A stretch of 64,000 nucleotides of DNA, from contig NZ_VFTZ01000006.1 of assembly GCF_006440775.1 (NCBI RefSeq), positions 186,001-250,000 on the forward strand, in the 5' to 3' direction. The position numbers and the translations under genes were made by a program. Shown here one piece after another: positions 8,441-20,090 of the stretch. Below the pieces are notes generated by a model that was not told the DNA's origin, ran no database searches, and saw only the letters and a program-made list of their open reading frames with translations. Source of the stretch: Mesorhizobium sp. B2-7-2. GTDB lineage: Bacteria > Pseudomonadota > Alphaproteobacteria > Rhizobiales > Rhizobiaceae. How positions within the stretch are numbered: position 1 is the stretch's first letter; every line of letters starts with the position of its first letter.

Positions 8441-8887
8441 ATGTCCGAGATCGCCATTCGCCCGTTCACGCAGTCCGACCACGCCGACTGGCGGCGCCTG
8501 TGGACCGCCTACCTCACCTTCTATGAGACGAAGCTGCCGGACGAGGTCTACGACGTCACCTGGAAGCGTTTGTTCACGGCAGGCGAATTCGAGCCGAAAG
8601 GGTTCATCGCCACGCTCGACGGCAAAGCGGTTGGGCTGACCCATTATCTCTACCATCGCTCCTGCTGGTCACTGGTCAACAACTGCTACCTGCAGGATCT
8701 GTTCGCCGATCCGGAGGTGCGCGGCAAAGGCGTGGGCGCGGCGCTGATCAAAGCGGTGCAGGACGAGGCCGGCAAGATCGGCGTGAGGAATGTCTACTGG
8801 ATGACGCACAAGACCAACGCCACGGCGCGCCGGCTCTACGACCATGTGGCAAGGCGGACCGGATTCATCGAGTACGATTTGCTATAA
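8441..8887 (+). CDS. GNAT family N-acetyltransferase
   Basis: A 148-residue acetyltransferase with the acetyl-CoA loop motif VRGKGVGAALI at about residues 93-103, followed by the C-terminal ARRLYDHVARRTGF stretch. It starts at ATG 8441 after GGAGAAAAG. It is inserted between the MoxR ATPase and the VWA gene, 78 bases after the first and only 7 bases before the second, so it is likely co-transcribed with both. The acetyl acceptor is unknown. Confidence 0.87.
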   Translation: MSEIAIRPFTQSDHADWRRLWTAYLTFYETKLPDEVYDVTWKRLFTAGEFEPKGFIATLDGKAVGLTHYLYHRSCWSLVNNCYLQDLFADPEVRGKGVGAALIKAVQDEAGKIGVRNVYWMTHKTNATARRLYDHVARRTGFIEYDLL

Positions 8888-8894
8888 GGGACTG

Positions 8895-10085
8895 ATGTTC
8901 ATCCCCTTCTTCCTCGAGCTGAAGGCCGCGCGGGTTCCTGTTTCGCTCAGGGAATATCTGTCGCTGCTGGAGGGACTGGAAGCGGGGCTGGTCGATTATG
9001 ACGTCGAGGCTTTCTATTACCTGGCGCGCTCGGCCCTGGTGAAGGACGAGCGTCATATCGACCGTTTCGACCAGGTGTTTGCCCATGTCTTCAAGGGCGT
9101 CGAAGCGCTTGGCGGGCCCGACGCCGTCAATGTCGCCAACATCCCGGAAGAATGGCTGCGCCGGCTGGCCGAAAAGCACCTAACCGAGGAGGAAAAGAAG
9201 CTGGTCGAAGCGCTGGGCGGTTTCGACAAGCTGATGGAGACGCTGAAGCAGCGCCTTGAGGAGCAGAAGGGCCGGCATCAGGGCGGCTCGAAATGGATCG
9301 GCACCGGCGGCACCTCGCCCTTCGGAGCCTATGGCTACAATCCTGAAGGCGTGCGCATCGGCCAGCATGAAAGCCGGCATCGCCGCGCGGTGAAGGTCTG
9401 GGACAAGCGCGAATTCAGGAACTTCGACGATACCGTCGAGCTCGGCACCCGCAACATCAAGGTGGCGCTGAAGCGGCTGCGCCGCTGGGTGCGCCAGGGC
9501 GCCGAGGAGGAGTTCGACCTGCCCGGCACCATCCACGCCACCGCCGAGCACGGCTATCTCGACGTCAAGACCCGGCCCGAGCGGCGCAATGCCGTGAAGC
9601 TTCTGATGTTTTTCGATGTCGGCGGCTCAATGGACGACCATATACGCGGCGTCGAGGAACTGTTCTCGGCCGCGCGAGCCGAATTCCGCCAGCTCGAATA
9701 TTTCTACTTCCACAACTGCCTTTACGAGCGCGTCTGGAAGGACAACCGCCGGCGCATGGCCGAGACGATCCCGACCTTCGACCTCATCCATAAATACGGG
9801 CCGGACTACAAGGTGATCGTCGTCGGCGACGCCTCGATGAGCCCTTACGAGATCGCCCATCCCGGCGGCTCGGTCGAGCACTGGAATCCGGAGGCCGGAA
9901 GCGTGTGGCTGGCCCGCCTGTTGCAGCAATGGCCGAACGCGATATGGCTCAATCCCGAAGCCGAGAAGAACTGGCGCTACACGCACTCGATCCAGTTGAT
10001 CGGCGATATCTTCGGCGGCCGTATGTTCCCGCTGACATTGGCCGGGCTTGAAGCTGCGACCAGGCAGTTGTCGCGCAGGCACTAG
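8895..10085 (+). CDS. VWA domain protein (CoxE-like), MoxR partner
   Basis: A 396-residue cytoplasmic protein of the CoxE-like group. The N-terminal 200 residues are helical and charged; the VWA-like domain starts near residue 235 with FFDVGGSMDDH, a variant of the metal-ion-dependent adhesion site in which the second Ser of DxSxS is Gly. A GDASMSPYEI stretch follows at about residue 315. With the MoxR ATPase upstream it probably forms a chaperone pair for an unidentified client. The ATG at 8895 is preferred to an ATG 51 bases upstream inside the GNAT gene. Confidence 0.85.
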   Translation: MFIPFFLELKAARVPVSLREYLSLLEGLEAGLVDYDVEAFYYLARSALVKDERHIDRFDQVFAHVFKGVEALGGPDAVNVANIPEEWLRRLAEKHLTEEEKKLVEALGGFDKLMETLKQRLEEQKGRHQGGSKWIGTGGTSPFGAYGYNPEGVRIGQHESRHRRAVKVWDKREFRNFDDTVELGTRNIKVALKRLRRWVRQGAEEEFDLPGTIHATAEHGYLDVKTRPERRNAVKLLMFFDVGGSMDDHIRGVEELFSAARAEFRQLEYFYFHNCLYERVWKDNRRRMAETIPTFDLIHKYGPDYKVIVVGDASMSPYEIAHPGGSVEHWNPEAGSVWLARLLQQWPNAIWLNPEAEKNWRYTHSIQLIGDIFGGRMFPLTLAGLEAATRQLSRRH

Positions 10086-10465
10086 TTCCCCGACACAGCG
10101 ATTTTGAGAGGTTGCCGTTGTCTTGGTGCAAGATTCCGTTCATGTCCGGGAAATCAGCGCAAACGCCGGGGATTGGTTGATCCGCCCCAACCTCGTCATT
10201 CTATGGCGGAGCAAGGAGCGAAGCGACGCGGCGCAGACCATAGAATCCATGCCGTGACTTGGCAGCGCCGCCACGGTGCAGAATTCTGCTCCGTTGCACG
10301 CCTTGGCAAAGGTAACGGCATGGATTCCAGGGTCTTCGCGACGGAGCTTCGCTCCTGCTCCGCCCTGGAATGACGAAGGGGTAGGCGTTTCGGCCAATCT
10401 CCAACGCGTGCCGCCTGCCAACGCAAACAGAACCGACCGGTCAAATCCGTGTGCAGTGCCACTAG
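10086..10465. repeat. Intergenic repeat, family 1, long composite copy
   Basis: This 380-bp unit starts right after the VWA stop codon and is nearly collinear with 38910-39290; both begin TTCCCCGACACAG and end near GTGCAGTGC. The centre (10194-10375) has the palindromic GGCGGAGCAAGGAGCG ends shared with 3931-4155. An inverted copy is at 30971-31259. It fills the gap before msrB and carries no convincing gene. Confidence 0.85.
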
Positions 10466-10558
10466 CTCGCTTTCACTGGCGGCTTTTGTAACAGATGCCT
10501 ATGTTTGTGCGAATATCCGTTGCAAGCAACAACGAGCCGCCAAGGCCGAGGAGATTTC

Positions 10559-10963
10559 ATGGACACCCACGCCTATCCCGTCACCCGCACCGATGCCGAG
10601 TGGCGCGCCCGACTGACGCCGGAGCAGTATGCCGTGATGCGCAACCACGGCACCGAGCGCCCCGGCAGTTGCGCCCTGCTCTACGAGAAGCGCGCCGGCA
10701 CCTTCTATTGCGTCGGCTGCGACCAGCCGCTGTTCGAATCCAAGCTGAAGTTCGAGAGCGGCACCGGCTGGCCGAGCTTCAACGATCCGGTCCCGGGCTC
10801 GATCGAGACCACCGTCGACCGCAGCTACGGCATGGTGCGGACCGAATGCCATTGCGCGCGCTGCGGCAGCCATCTCGGCCATGTCTTCGAGGACGGCCCG
10901 CCGCCGACCGGCCTGCGCTACTGCATCAACGGCGTGGCGCTGCGCTTCGAGCCTGCGGCCTGA
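10559..10963 (+). CDS. msrB: Peptide-methionine (R)-S-oxide reductase
   Basis: A 134-residue MsrB that reduces methionine-R-sulfoxide in proteins. The structural zinc ligands are CVGC at residues 51-54 and CARC at 99-102; the core GTGWPSF stretch is at 68-74, and the catalytic Cys is in RYCINGVAL at residue 122. The start is ATG 10559 with GAGGAG just upstream; an ATG at 10505 has no such site. No signal peptide is present, so it acts in the cytoplasm. Confidence 0.95.
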   Translation: MDTHAYPVTRTDAEWRARLTPEQYAVMRNHGTERPGSCALLYEKRAGTFYCVGCDQPLFESKLKFESGTGWPSFNDPVPGSIETTVDRSYGMVRTECHCARCGSHLGHVFEDGPPPTGLRYCINGVALRFEPAA

Positions 10964-10983
10964 TCTGAGCTTCCAGTCTTCGC

Positions 10984-11008
10984 AAAGGGCGGCCTCGGCC
11001 GCCCTTTT
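10984..11008 (+). terminator. Rho-independent terminator after msrB
   Basis: AAAGGGCGGCC pairs with GGCCGCCCTTT over a two-base loop, followed by more T residues. It lies 20 bases after the msrB stop and can also serve the convergent gene at 11026. Confidence 0.85.
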
Positions 11009-11025
11009 TCATGCTCCATCCGGCT

Positions 11026-11322
11026 CTACACAACGACCGTTGCGATCAGCCAAAGCGCGGAACCCAGCATCATCAGCTGCGCCTGGAAGCCCCCGACCTT
11101 CTCCGCGGCCCGCCAGACGGCGACCGTCAGGAAGATGGTGTAGGGAACGAGGAGGAAATGCACCGCCAGCACCAGCCAGAGCGGCAACTTCAACCCGAGC
11201 AGGCCCAGCGCCAGCGCCGAAGAGGCGATGTTCAAGATGGTACCGACCAGCAGCATATCGCGCCAGAACAGCCGGTCGAGCGGAACCTGGCCTCTCCAGC
11301 GCGAACGGAAAAAACCCGTCAT
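11026..11322 (-). CDS. Small membrane protein of unknown function
   Basis: A 98-residue protein with three hydrophobic segments (about residues 22-45, 48-68 and 78-98) and a basic N-terminus. No catalytic motif is seen and I cannot assign a family. It is downstream of the 11333 gene on the same strand, 10 bases away, so the two are probably co-transcribed. Codon use matches its neighbours. Confidence 0.7.
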   Translation of the reverse strand: MTGFFRSRWRGQVPLDRLFWRDMLLVGTILNIASSALALGLLGLKLPLWLVLAVHFLLVPYTIFLTVAVWRAAEKVGGFQAQLMMLGSALWLIATVVV

Positions 11323-11332
11323 CGCCGGCGAC

Positions 11333-11773
11333 TTATCGCTGCCCGAGAATTTCGGTCACGGCTTCTTCGAAGCGTGAGCATTCCCGCACCAGCCAGTCGG
11401 TCATGGCCGGCCAATTGTCCTCGGCGTAGCAGTTCACCCGCCACATCGAGTTGATGCCGAGACCTTCGCAGCTCTGCTCGGGCCTGAGCTTCAGCCTGGC
11501 CTCGATCGCCGGCTGGAACGGTTTCAGCCGCGACCAGGACTCTGTGGCGCCGAACTTCTCGTTGCGCCCAAAGAAGACGCCGACATGGTTCTGCGCCGGC
11601 GCGACATACATCGAAAGGACCAAAGCGAAATCCGGCAGCCCGCGCTGCCAGAACCATGGCCCGCGTCGAGCGAGCCTTTGCCTTTCTTGCGGGTGCCGTT
11701 CGGCGAATAGCGCCCAAAAGCCGCGATGGCGGAACTCCGAGGCGCGACGGCCGCCGAAGTCGAATTCGTTCAT
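11333..11773 (-). CDS. Uncharacterised protein, possibly DUF4268-like
   Basis: A 146-residue soluble protein rich in Trp and Arg. A NHVGVFFGRNEK stretch near residues 62-73, followed by a W-x-x-L-K-P-F motif, recalls the C-terminal half of DUF4268 proteins found near some DNA-processing enzymes, but I am not sure of this. The start is ATG 11773; the frame stays open upstream through the gapR gene. It lies 22 bases below gapR on the same strand. Confidence 0.65.
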   Translation of the reverse strand: MNEFDFGGRRASEFRHRGFWALFAERHPQERQRLARRGPWFWQRGLPDFALVLSMYVAPAQNHVGVFFGRNEKFGATESWSRLKPFQPAIEARLKLRPEQSCEGLGINSMWRVNCYAEDNWPAMTDWLVRECSRFEEAVTEILGQR

Positions 11774-11795
11774 GGCCGGCCTCCGGCCACGCGCC

Positions 11796-12056
11796 TCAGA
11801 CCATGCCGAGGGCGGCCTTGTAGAGATCCAGGATCGACTCTTCTTCCTGGCGCTCGGCCTGGTCCTTCTTGCGCAGCCGCACGATCGTGCGAACCGCCTT
11901 GGTGTCGAAGCCGGTGCCCTTGGCTTCGGCATAAACATCTTTGATGTCGTCCGAGATCGTCTTTTTCTCTTCCTCGAGCCGCTCGATGCGCTCGATGATG
12001 GTGCGCAGCTGGCCGGCGGCTACAGTCTGGCTGGTCTCGGTGATTTCGTCGGCCAT
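11796..12056 (-). CDS. gapR: GapR family nucleoid-associated protein (DUF2312)
   Basis: An 86-residue helical DNA-binding protein. The family core is seen as [13 protein letters not shown] near residues 20-32, AEAKGTGFD near 43-51 and [11 protein letters not shown] before a C-terminal helix. In Caulobacter GapR encircles overtwisted DNA ahead of replication and transcription and aids type II topoisomerases. The start is ATG 12056 with GCGGAG seven bases before it and the family length; an upstream ATG would add 14 atypical residues. Confidence 0.92.
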   Translation of the reverse strand: MADEITETSQTVAAGQLRTIIERIERLEEEKKTISDDIKDVYAEAKGTGFDTKAVRTIVRLRKKDQAERQEEESILDLYKAALGMV

Positions 12057-12181
12057 TTTTTTCTCCGCGTCTTCTGGAGCAGTGGCGATTCCCGCCACGG
12101 CAAATTGGAGCGGGTTCCCTGCCCGAGAGGACGCGGCGGGTCAAGACACTTGTCGAGCGGCTGTGGACGGCTGGGCACATC

Positions 12182-12417
12182 TAAGGTGTGCGGAGATTCA
12201 GGTCAGGCCGAGTCGGAGTCGAAGACGGGCGCGAAGCGACCAAACAAGGCGGATTCCGAGAACCGGCCTACGCCGGCCGTAGCCTTCATAAAGCGAAGAT
12301 GTTTATGAGGGCTTCCGGCCGGCGTAGGCCGGAGCGGAGCGTACTTAAAGTACGTGAGCACCGGAAGCGCAGGAAGCCGGCGTTTGCAGGCCGGCCTCAC
12401 CTGAATCTCGACACACC

Positions 12418-12420
<3 letters not shown>
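12182..12420. repeat. Intergenic repeat, family 2, with nested palindrome
   Basis: The outer arms TAAGGTGTG and CACACCTTA pair, and inside them GATTCAGGTCAGGCCG pairs with CGGCCTCACCTGAATC with one mismatch. The right end contains the pyc stop codon (12418-12420). A shorter copy is at 33971-34116. Relative to that copy, a 62-bp palindrome is inserted at 12267-12328. It probably acts as the 3' end hairpin of the pyc mRNA. Confidence 0.85.
12263..12332. repeat. Palindromic insert nested in family 2 repeat
   Basis: Perfect 17-base inverted arms at 12263-12279 and 12316-12332 surround 36 bases. The family 2 copy at 33971 reads AACCGGAGCGG without interruption; here the same site reads AACCGG, insert, CCGGAGCGG, as if CCGG had been duplicated on insertion. 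No protein is encoded. Confidence 0.75.
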
Positions 12421-15876
<3,456 letters not shown>

Positions 15877-16090
15877 GGAGTAGGCTCCAGCAGCGGAAGG
15901 GAGATGAACCGGCGCAATGATTAACGTGAAAATGCTGCAGCGCAAACAAATTTGCGCGACAGCTAAAACGATTTAAGTCGCCTGTTTGCGCCAAATCGTC
16001 ATTGCTGTTTTTCGAACACGGATCATGGGTGGTGGACGGGTATTGCCCGGGGCGCGGCGCGGAGCTTCCGGTTGGCCTCGCCCGCAACGA

Positions 16091-16118
16091 AAATGCCCGG
16101 CGCGAGCGCCGGGCATTT
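16091..16118. terminator. GC-rich palindrome between pyc and livJ
   Basis: AAATGCCCGGCGC and GCGCCGGGCATTT are perfect 13-base arms over two bases, with A and T runs at the two sides. It is a strong bidirectional terminator candidate in the 356-base gap upstream of pyc and downstream of livJ. Confidence 0.75.
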
Positions 16119-16132
16119 CGAACAGTCGGCTA

Positions 16133-16181
16133 AAGCATGTCTCCCGAAAGTGCGCAGCGGTTTCGGGACGAAGACATGCTT
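16133..16181. repeat. Hairpin repeat downstream of livJ
   Basis: Two paired blocks, AAGCATGTCT with AGACATGCTT outside and CCCGAAA with TTTCGGG inside, form one long stem. A related GCATGTCTCCCGAAA half occurs at 7178-7192. Confidence 0.65.
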
Positions 16182-16193
16182 GAAATGAAGGAC

Positions 16194-16221
16194 CTAAAGC
16201 AGGTCTCACGACCTGCTTTAG
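16194..16221 (-). terminator. Hairpin after livJ
   Basis: CTAAAGCAGGTC and GACCTGCTTTAG are perfect 12-base arms over a four-base loop, starting 12 bases after the livJ stop codon. There is no long T run, so it may end or protect the message rather than act as a classic terminator. Confidence 0.6.
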
Positions 16222-16232
16222 AGTTTGCCGGC

Positions 16233-17351
16233 TTATTTCTCGAAGTAGCTGTACTTGCCGTCGTCGCCCTTCTTCCATTCATAGATGACATAGTCAGGAC
16301 GGGTGATGTCGCCCTTGGCGTCGTAGCCGATGTCACCGATGGCGGTCTTCCAGGTGTTGGCCCTGATCGTCTCCGCAACCTTCTGCGCGTCGTCGGCCGA
16401 GCCGGTCTTGGCGATGGCCTGGGCGATGATCTGCACCGCGGCATAGGAGTAGAGCGTGTAGGCTTCCGGCTCGAAGCCGTTGGCGCGGAACTTCTCGACC
16501 ACTTCCTTGGCGGCCGGATTCTTGCGCGGATCCGGAGCGAAGGTATTGAGCGTGCCGGCAACGGCGTCGCCCGCGATCGAGGCCAGTTCGTTGGAGACGA
16601 TGCCGTCGCCCGAGAACAGCGGCGCCTTCAGGCCCTGATCGGCCGACTGACGGATGATCAGGCCGGCTTCGGTGTGCAGGCCGCCCCAGTAGATGAGCGT
16701 GACGCCGTTTTCCTTCATCTTGGCGATGAGGGCCGAGAAGTCCTTGTCGCCGACATTCACGCCTTCGTACAACACTTCCGTGATGCCGTTGGCGTTGAGG
16801 TTCTTCTTGGTTTCGTCGGCGAGGCCCTGACCATAAGGCGTCTTGTCGTGGATGATGGCGATCTTGGCATCCTTGAAGTTCTTGGCGATGTAGTCGCCGG
16901 CCACCTTGCCCTGCTGGTCGTCACGACCGCAGGTGCGGAAGGTGTTCCACATGCCGCGCTCGGTGAACTTCGGGTTGGTCGCCGCCGGCGTGATCTCGAG
17001 GATGCCGTTTTCCTGGTAGACTTCCGAGGCCGGGATCGACACACCGGAGTTGAAATGGCCGTCGACGAACTTGACGCCGTCGGCTACGAACTTGTTGGCG
17101 ACCGAGATGCCCTGCTTGGGATCGGAGACGTCGTCACCGATCTCGAGCTTGAGCTGCTGGCCATTGACGCCGCCCGCCGCGTTGATGTCGGCGACCGCCT
17201 GTTCCGCGCCCTTCTGCAGCTGTGCGCCGAAGGCGGCGTTCGGGCCGGTGATCGGACCGGCGACGCCGATCAGGATGTCAGCGGCCCACGCGCTGCCGCT
17301 GAACGCGACGAACGCGGTCAGCGCAACGGCGGACAAGAGTGATTTTTTCAT
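16233..17351 (-). CDS. Branched-chain amino acid ABC transporter, binding protein
   Basis: A 372-residue periplasmic binding protein of the LivJ/LivK type. The signal peptide is clear ([20 protein letters not shown], cut after AWA near residue 23), followed by [17 protein letters not shown]. It captures leucine, isoleucine, valine or related amino acids for the LivHMGF permease encoded upstream on the same strand. As the last gene of the set, it has its own upstream gap (about 135 bases) and may have a separate promoter. The exact amino acid cannot be told from sequence. Confidence 0.92.
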   Translation of the reverse strand: MKKSLLSAVALTAFVAFSGSAWAADILIGVAGPITGPNAAFGAQLQKGAEQAVADINAAGGVNGQQLKLEIGDDVSDPKQGISVANKFVADGVKFVDGHFNSGVSIPASEVYQENGILEITPAATNPKFTERGMWNTFRTCGRDDQQGKVAGDYIAKNFKDAKIAIIHDKTPYGQGLADETKKNLNANGITEVLYEGVNVGDKDFSALIAKMKENGVTLIYWGGLHTEAGLIIRQSADQGLKAPLFSGDGIVSNELASIAGDAVAGTLNTFAPDPRKNPAAKEVVEKFRANGFEPEAYTLYSYAAVQIIAQAIAKTGSADDAQKVAETIRANTWKTAIGDIGYDAKGDITRPDYVIYEWKKGDDGKYSYFEK

Positions 17352-17487
17352 TGAAACGCTCCCATTTACGGAGTGGGCGTGGATGATACTTTCATGCGAT
17401 GCCCACCCTTATCGCAGAAAGCATAGAATGCCGATTTTCAGGCACTTGTCACGCCGATTCATCCCCGAAACGGCGTAATGGTGAACG

Positions 17488-17835
17488 TCAACCTTTCGGT
17501 TTCCAGCTTAACAAGGAAGCTCTTTCATAGAGCCAGTTATACTGCGTGACCATTTGGTTGGTGCGCGTGTATTGATAGCCGAGGAAGCCCAGTATCATCA
17601 GCACGATGGTGTCGACGATATAGTAATGCAGCGAGAACATCGTGCCGCCGAACAAGGCGTGATGGATGAACCTGACGCCGATACCGAGACCGAGCAGGAA
17701 GAAAAACAGCCGCAGATACGTGCTCCAGGTCTGGGCCGCCGCTTTGCCTGTCATCCATGCCGCCCCGCCGCCAAGCAGGCCTGTGACGAACAGAAACTGC
17801 CAGATCGTGGCCTCTTCGTAGATAATGCCCTGCAT
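17488..17835 (-). CDS. DUF6867 family membrane protein
   Basis: A 115-residue protein with three membrane segments (about residues 12-32, 40-58 and 70-90) and a C-terminal WLYERASLLSWKPKG. It is a family that recurs in rhizobial liv clusters between livF and the binding protein gene, as here. It may modulate the transporter, but no function is shown. Gap to livF upstream is 117 bases and holds a perfect hairpin. Confidence 0.8.
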   Translation of the reverse strand: MQGIIYEEATIWQFLFVTGLLGGGAAWMTGKAAAQTWSTYLRLFFFLLGLGIGVRFIHHALFGGTMFSLHYYIVDTIVLMILGFLGYQYTRTNQMVTQYNWLYERASLLSWKPKG

Positions 17836-17864
17836 GATAGATGTCCCCAGATCTTAGCTTGATC

Positions 17865-17887
17865 CCGAAAAGTCGCAGACTTTTCGG
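17865..17887. terminator. Hairpin between livF and DUF6867 gene
   Basis: CCGAAAAGTC and GACTTTTCGG are perfect 10-base arms over a GCA loop. It lies after the livF stop and could lower transcription into the DUF6867 and livJ genes. Confidence 0.55.
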
Positions 17888-17952
17888 AGAAGATCATGCT
17901 TCAAGAACAAAGCCCTAGAGCGAGATGGCGATCCTGGGAAAGTCATCGCGCT

Positions 17953-18681
17953 CTAATGATGTCCGCCTTCGAGATAGGCGGCGCGCACTTCCGGATTGGC
18001 AAGCAATTCCTTGCCGGTGCCGCTCATCGTCACATTGCCGTTGACCATGACATAACCGCGCGTGGCGAGCTTGAGCGCGCCGAAGGCGTTCTGCTCGACC
18101 AGGAACACGGTCAGCCCCTGCGTCTTGTTGAGCTCGCGGATGGCGTCGAAGATCTGCTTGACGATCAGCGGCGCGAGGCCCAGCGAGGGCTCGTCCAGCA
18201 ACAAAAGCTTCGGCCGCGCCATCAGCGCGCGCCCGATCGACAGCATCTGCTGCTCGCCGCCCGACAGCGTGCCGCCGCGCTGGGCGATGCGCTCTTTCAG
18301 CCGCGGGAACAGCGTGAACACCCTCTCGACGTCCTCGTCATAATGCCTGAGGTTGTCGAGGCTGGCGCCCATCTGCAGATTTTCCATCACCGTCATGCGC
18401 GGAAAGATGCGTCTGCCTTCCGGGGATTGCGCGATGCGCAGGCGTGCGATCTCATGCGTCGGCATCTTGGTGATGTCGGTGCCGGCGAAGGTGATGGTGC
18501 CGGTGCGGGCGCGCGGCGCGCCGAAGATGGTCATCATCAGCGTCGACTTGCCGGCGCCGTTGGCACCGATCAGCGCCACGATCTCACCCTGGTTGACGCT
18601 GACATCGACGCCGTTCAGCGCCCGGATGTTGCCGTAGTAAGTTTCGACACCCTTGATGTCGAGCAGCGTTGTGCCGGCCAT
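17953..18681 (-). CDS. livF: Branched-chain amino acid ABC transporter ATPase LivF
   Basis: A 242-residue ABC ATPase. Walker A is GANGAGKS at residues 39-46, the signature is LSGGEQ at 139-144, and Walker B is LLLLDEP at 159-165. The family hallmark QSPEGRRIFPRMTVMENL is at 85-102. It powers import together with LivG. The start codon overlaps the livG stop by one base (TAATG), a sign of coupled translation. Confidence 0.93.
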   Translation of the reverse strand: MAGTTLLDIKGVETYYGNIRALNGVDVSVNQGEIVALIGANGAGKSTLMMTIFGAPRARTGTITFAGTDITKMPTHEIARLRIAQSPEGRRIFPRMTVMENLQMGASLDNLRHYDEDVERVFTLFPRLKERIAQRGGTLSGGEQQMLSIGRALMARPKLLLLDEPSLGLAPLIVKQIFDAIRELNKTQGLTVFLVEQNAFGALKLATRGYVMVNGNVTMSGTGKELLANPEVRAAYLEGGHH

Positions 18682-20090
18682 TATTTACGCCCTCCACGCG
18701 TCGCGGGCTTGGCCGCCGCTTCCTTCGCCAGCGTCTTCGCCTGGCCGATCCAGTCTTCGCGAGCAATGCGCCCGTCAAAGGCGAGATAGGCCTCCGCGGC
18801 CTCGATGTCGGCCTTCTTCCAGGCCGCTATCTGGTCGAAATGGAAGATGCCGTGCTCGTTGAGCTTGCGCTCGTTGACCGGGCCGATGCCTTTGATGCGG
18901 ATCAGGCTGTCCGCCTTGCCGCCGCGTGGCGCGTCGAGGCGATTCGAGATGTCGCCGGCTTTCGCCGGCGCCTTGCCGGGAGCCTTCTTTGCAGGGGCTT
19001 TCGCCGTCGGCTTGCCTTTCGCGGCGGCCGACTTTGTCGCTGGCGCTGGAATCGGTTTGCTGGCTATCGATGCGGCGCGCGCGTCGACTTGCGCCGCCTT
19101 CGAGGCGCCCTTCGACACCGTGACCCGCTCGCCCTTATTCCCATGTTCGACCGAATCGGAAACCGGCCCGGCCATCATGGAAGCGGAATTTCCCGGCCCA
19201 TGCGCGGAATCGGGGCCGGTATCGAGCTGTTCGATCACGTCCTCATCGCCGACCTCGGTCAGCACCGTCTCGACCTCCTCGTCGTCGACGCCGAGATAGG
19301 CCGCGATGACGCGCGGATCGGTGCGGACCGACGCCGGATTGCCGTCGGAGATCTTGCGGCCGTATTCGAGCACGACGACATGGTCGGAGATCTGCATCAC
19401 CACCGACATGTCGTGCTCGATGAGCAGGATCGACGTGCCGGTGCTCTTGATGCCCATCAACAGCTCGTTGAGCGCCGCAGATTCCTTCGGATTGAGGCCG
19501 GCGGCCGGTTCGTCGAGGCACAGAAGCTCCGGCCCCGTGCACATGGCGCGCGCGATTTCCAGGCGCCGCTGCGCGCCATAGGGCAGGTCGCCGGCCGGAT
19601 CGTCGGCGCGCTCGACAAGATCGGCCTTCTCCAGCCAGTGCCTGGCGAGCTCGATCGACTCGGCCGAGGCCTGGCGATAGCTCGGAAAGCCGAACAGGCC
19701 GAGGAGAGTATAGCCCGAAGCCTTCATCAGCTTGTTGTGCTGCGCGACCAGGAGGTTCTCCAGCAGCGTCATGCCCGAGAACAGGCGGATGTTCTGGAAA
19801 GTGCGCGCCACCTTGGCGCGCGCCGGGATCTCGTGGTTGGGCAGGCGCTCGAGCAGATAGGTCGAGCCGTCGTTCCGGTTCAGCGTGATCATGCCTTCAG
19901 ACGGCTTGTAGAAGCCGGTGATGCAGTTGAACACCGTGGTCTTGCCGGCGCCGTTCGGGCCGATCAGCGCGGTGATCTCGCCGCGCCTGGCCTGGAACGA
20001 CAGGTCGCCGATGGCGACCAGGCCGCCGAACTTCATCGACAGATGCTCGACCTGCAGGATGAAATCGTTCGAGGAAGGGGTCGCGTTCAT
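18681..20090 (-). CDS. livG: LivG ATPase with long C-terminal extension
   Basis: A 469-residue protein, far longer than the usual 250-300. Residues 1-265 are a complete LivG ATPase (Walker A GPNGAGKTT, signature LPYGAQRR, Walker B LLCLDEPAAGL). Residues 280-390 are a low-complexity Ala/Lys/Pro linker. Residues 395-457 form a helix-hairpin-helix-like domain (IKGIGPVNERKL, then GIFHFDQIAAW and DWIGQAKTLA), which resembles the tail of L21 in this window. The start is ATG 20090, which overlaps the livM stop (ATGA); an upstream ATG would lie within livM. Confidence 0.92.
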   Translation of the reverse strand: MNATPSSNDFILQVEHLSMKFGGLVAIGDLSFQARRGEITALIGPNGAGKTTVFNCITGFYKPSEGMITLNRNDGSTYLLERLPNHEIPARAKVARTFQNIRLFSGMTLLENLLVAQHNKLMKASGYTLLGLFGFPSYRQASAESIELARHWLEKADLVERADDPAGDLPYGAQRRLEIARAMCTGPELLCLDEPAAGLNPKESAALNELLMGIKSTGTSILLIEHDMSVVMQISDHVVVLEYGRKISDGNPASVRTDPRVIAAYLGVDDEEVETVLTEVGDEDVIEQLDTGPDSAHGPGNSASMMAGPVSDSVEHGNKGERVTVSKGASKAAQVDARAASIASKPIPAPATKSAAAKGKPTAKAPAKKAPGKAPAKAGDISNRLDAPRGGKADSLIRIKGIGPVNERKLNEHGIFHFDQIAAWKKADIEAAEAYLAFDGRIAREDWIGQAKTLAKEAAAKPATRGGRK

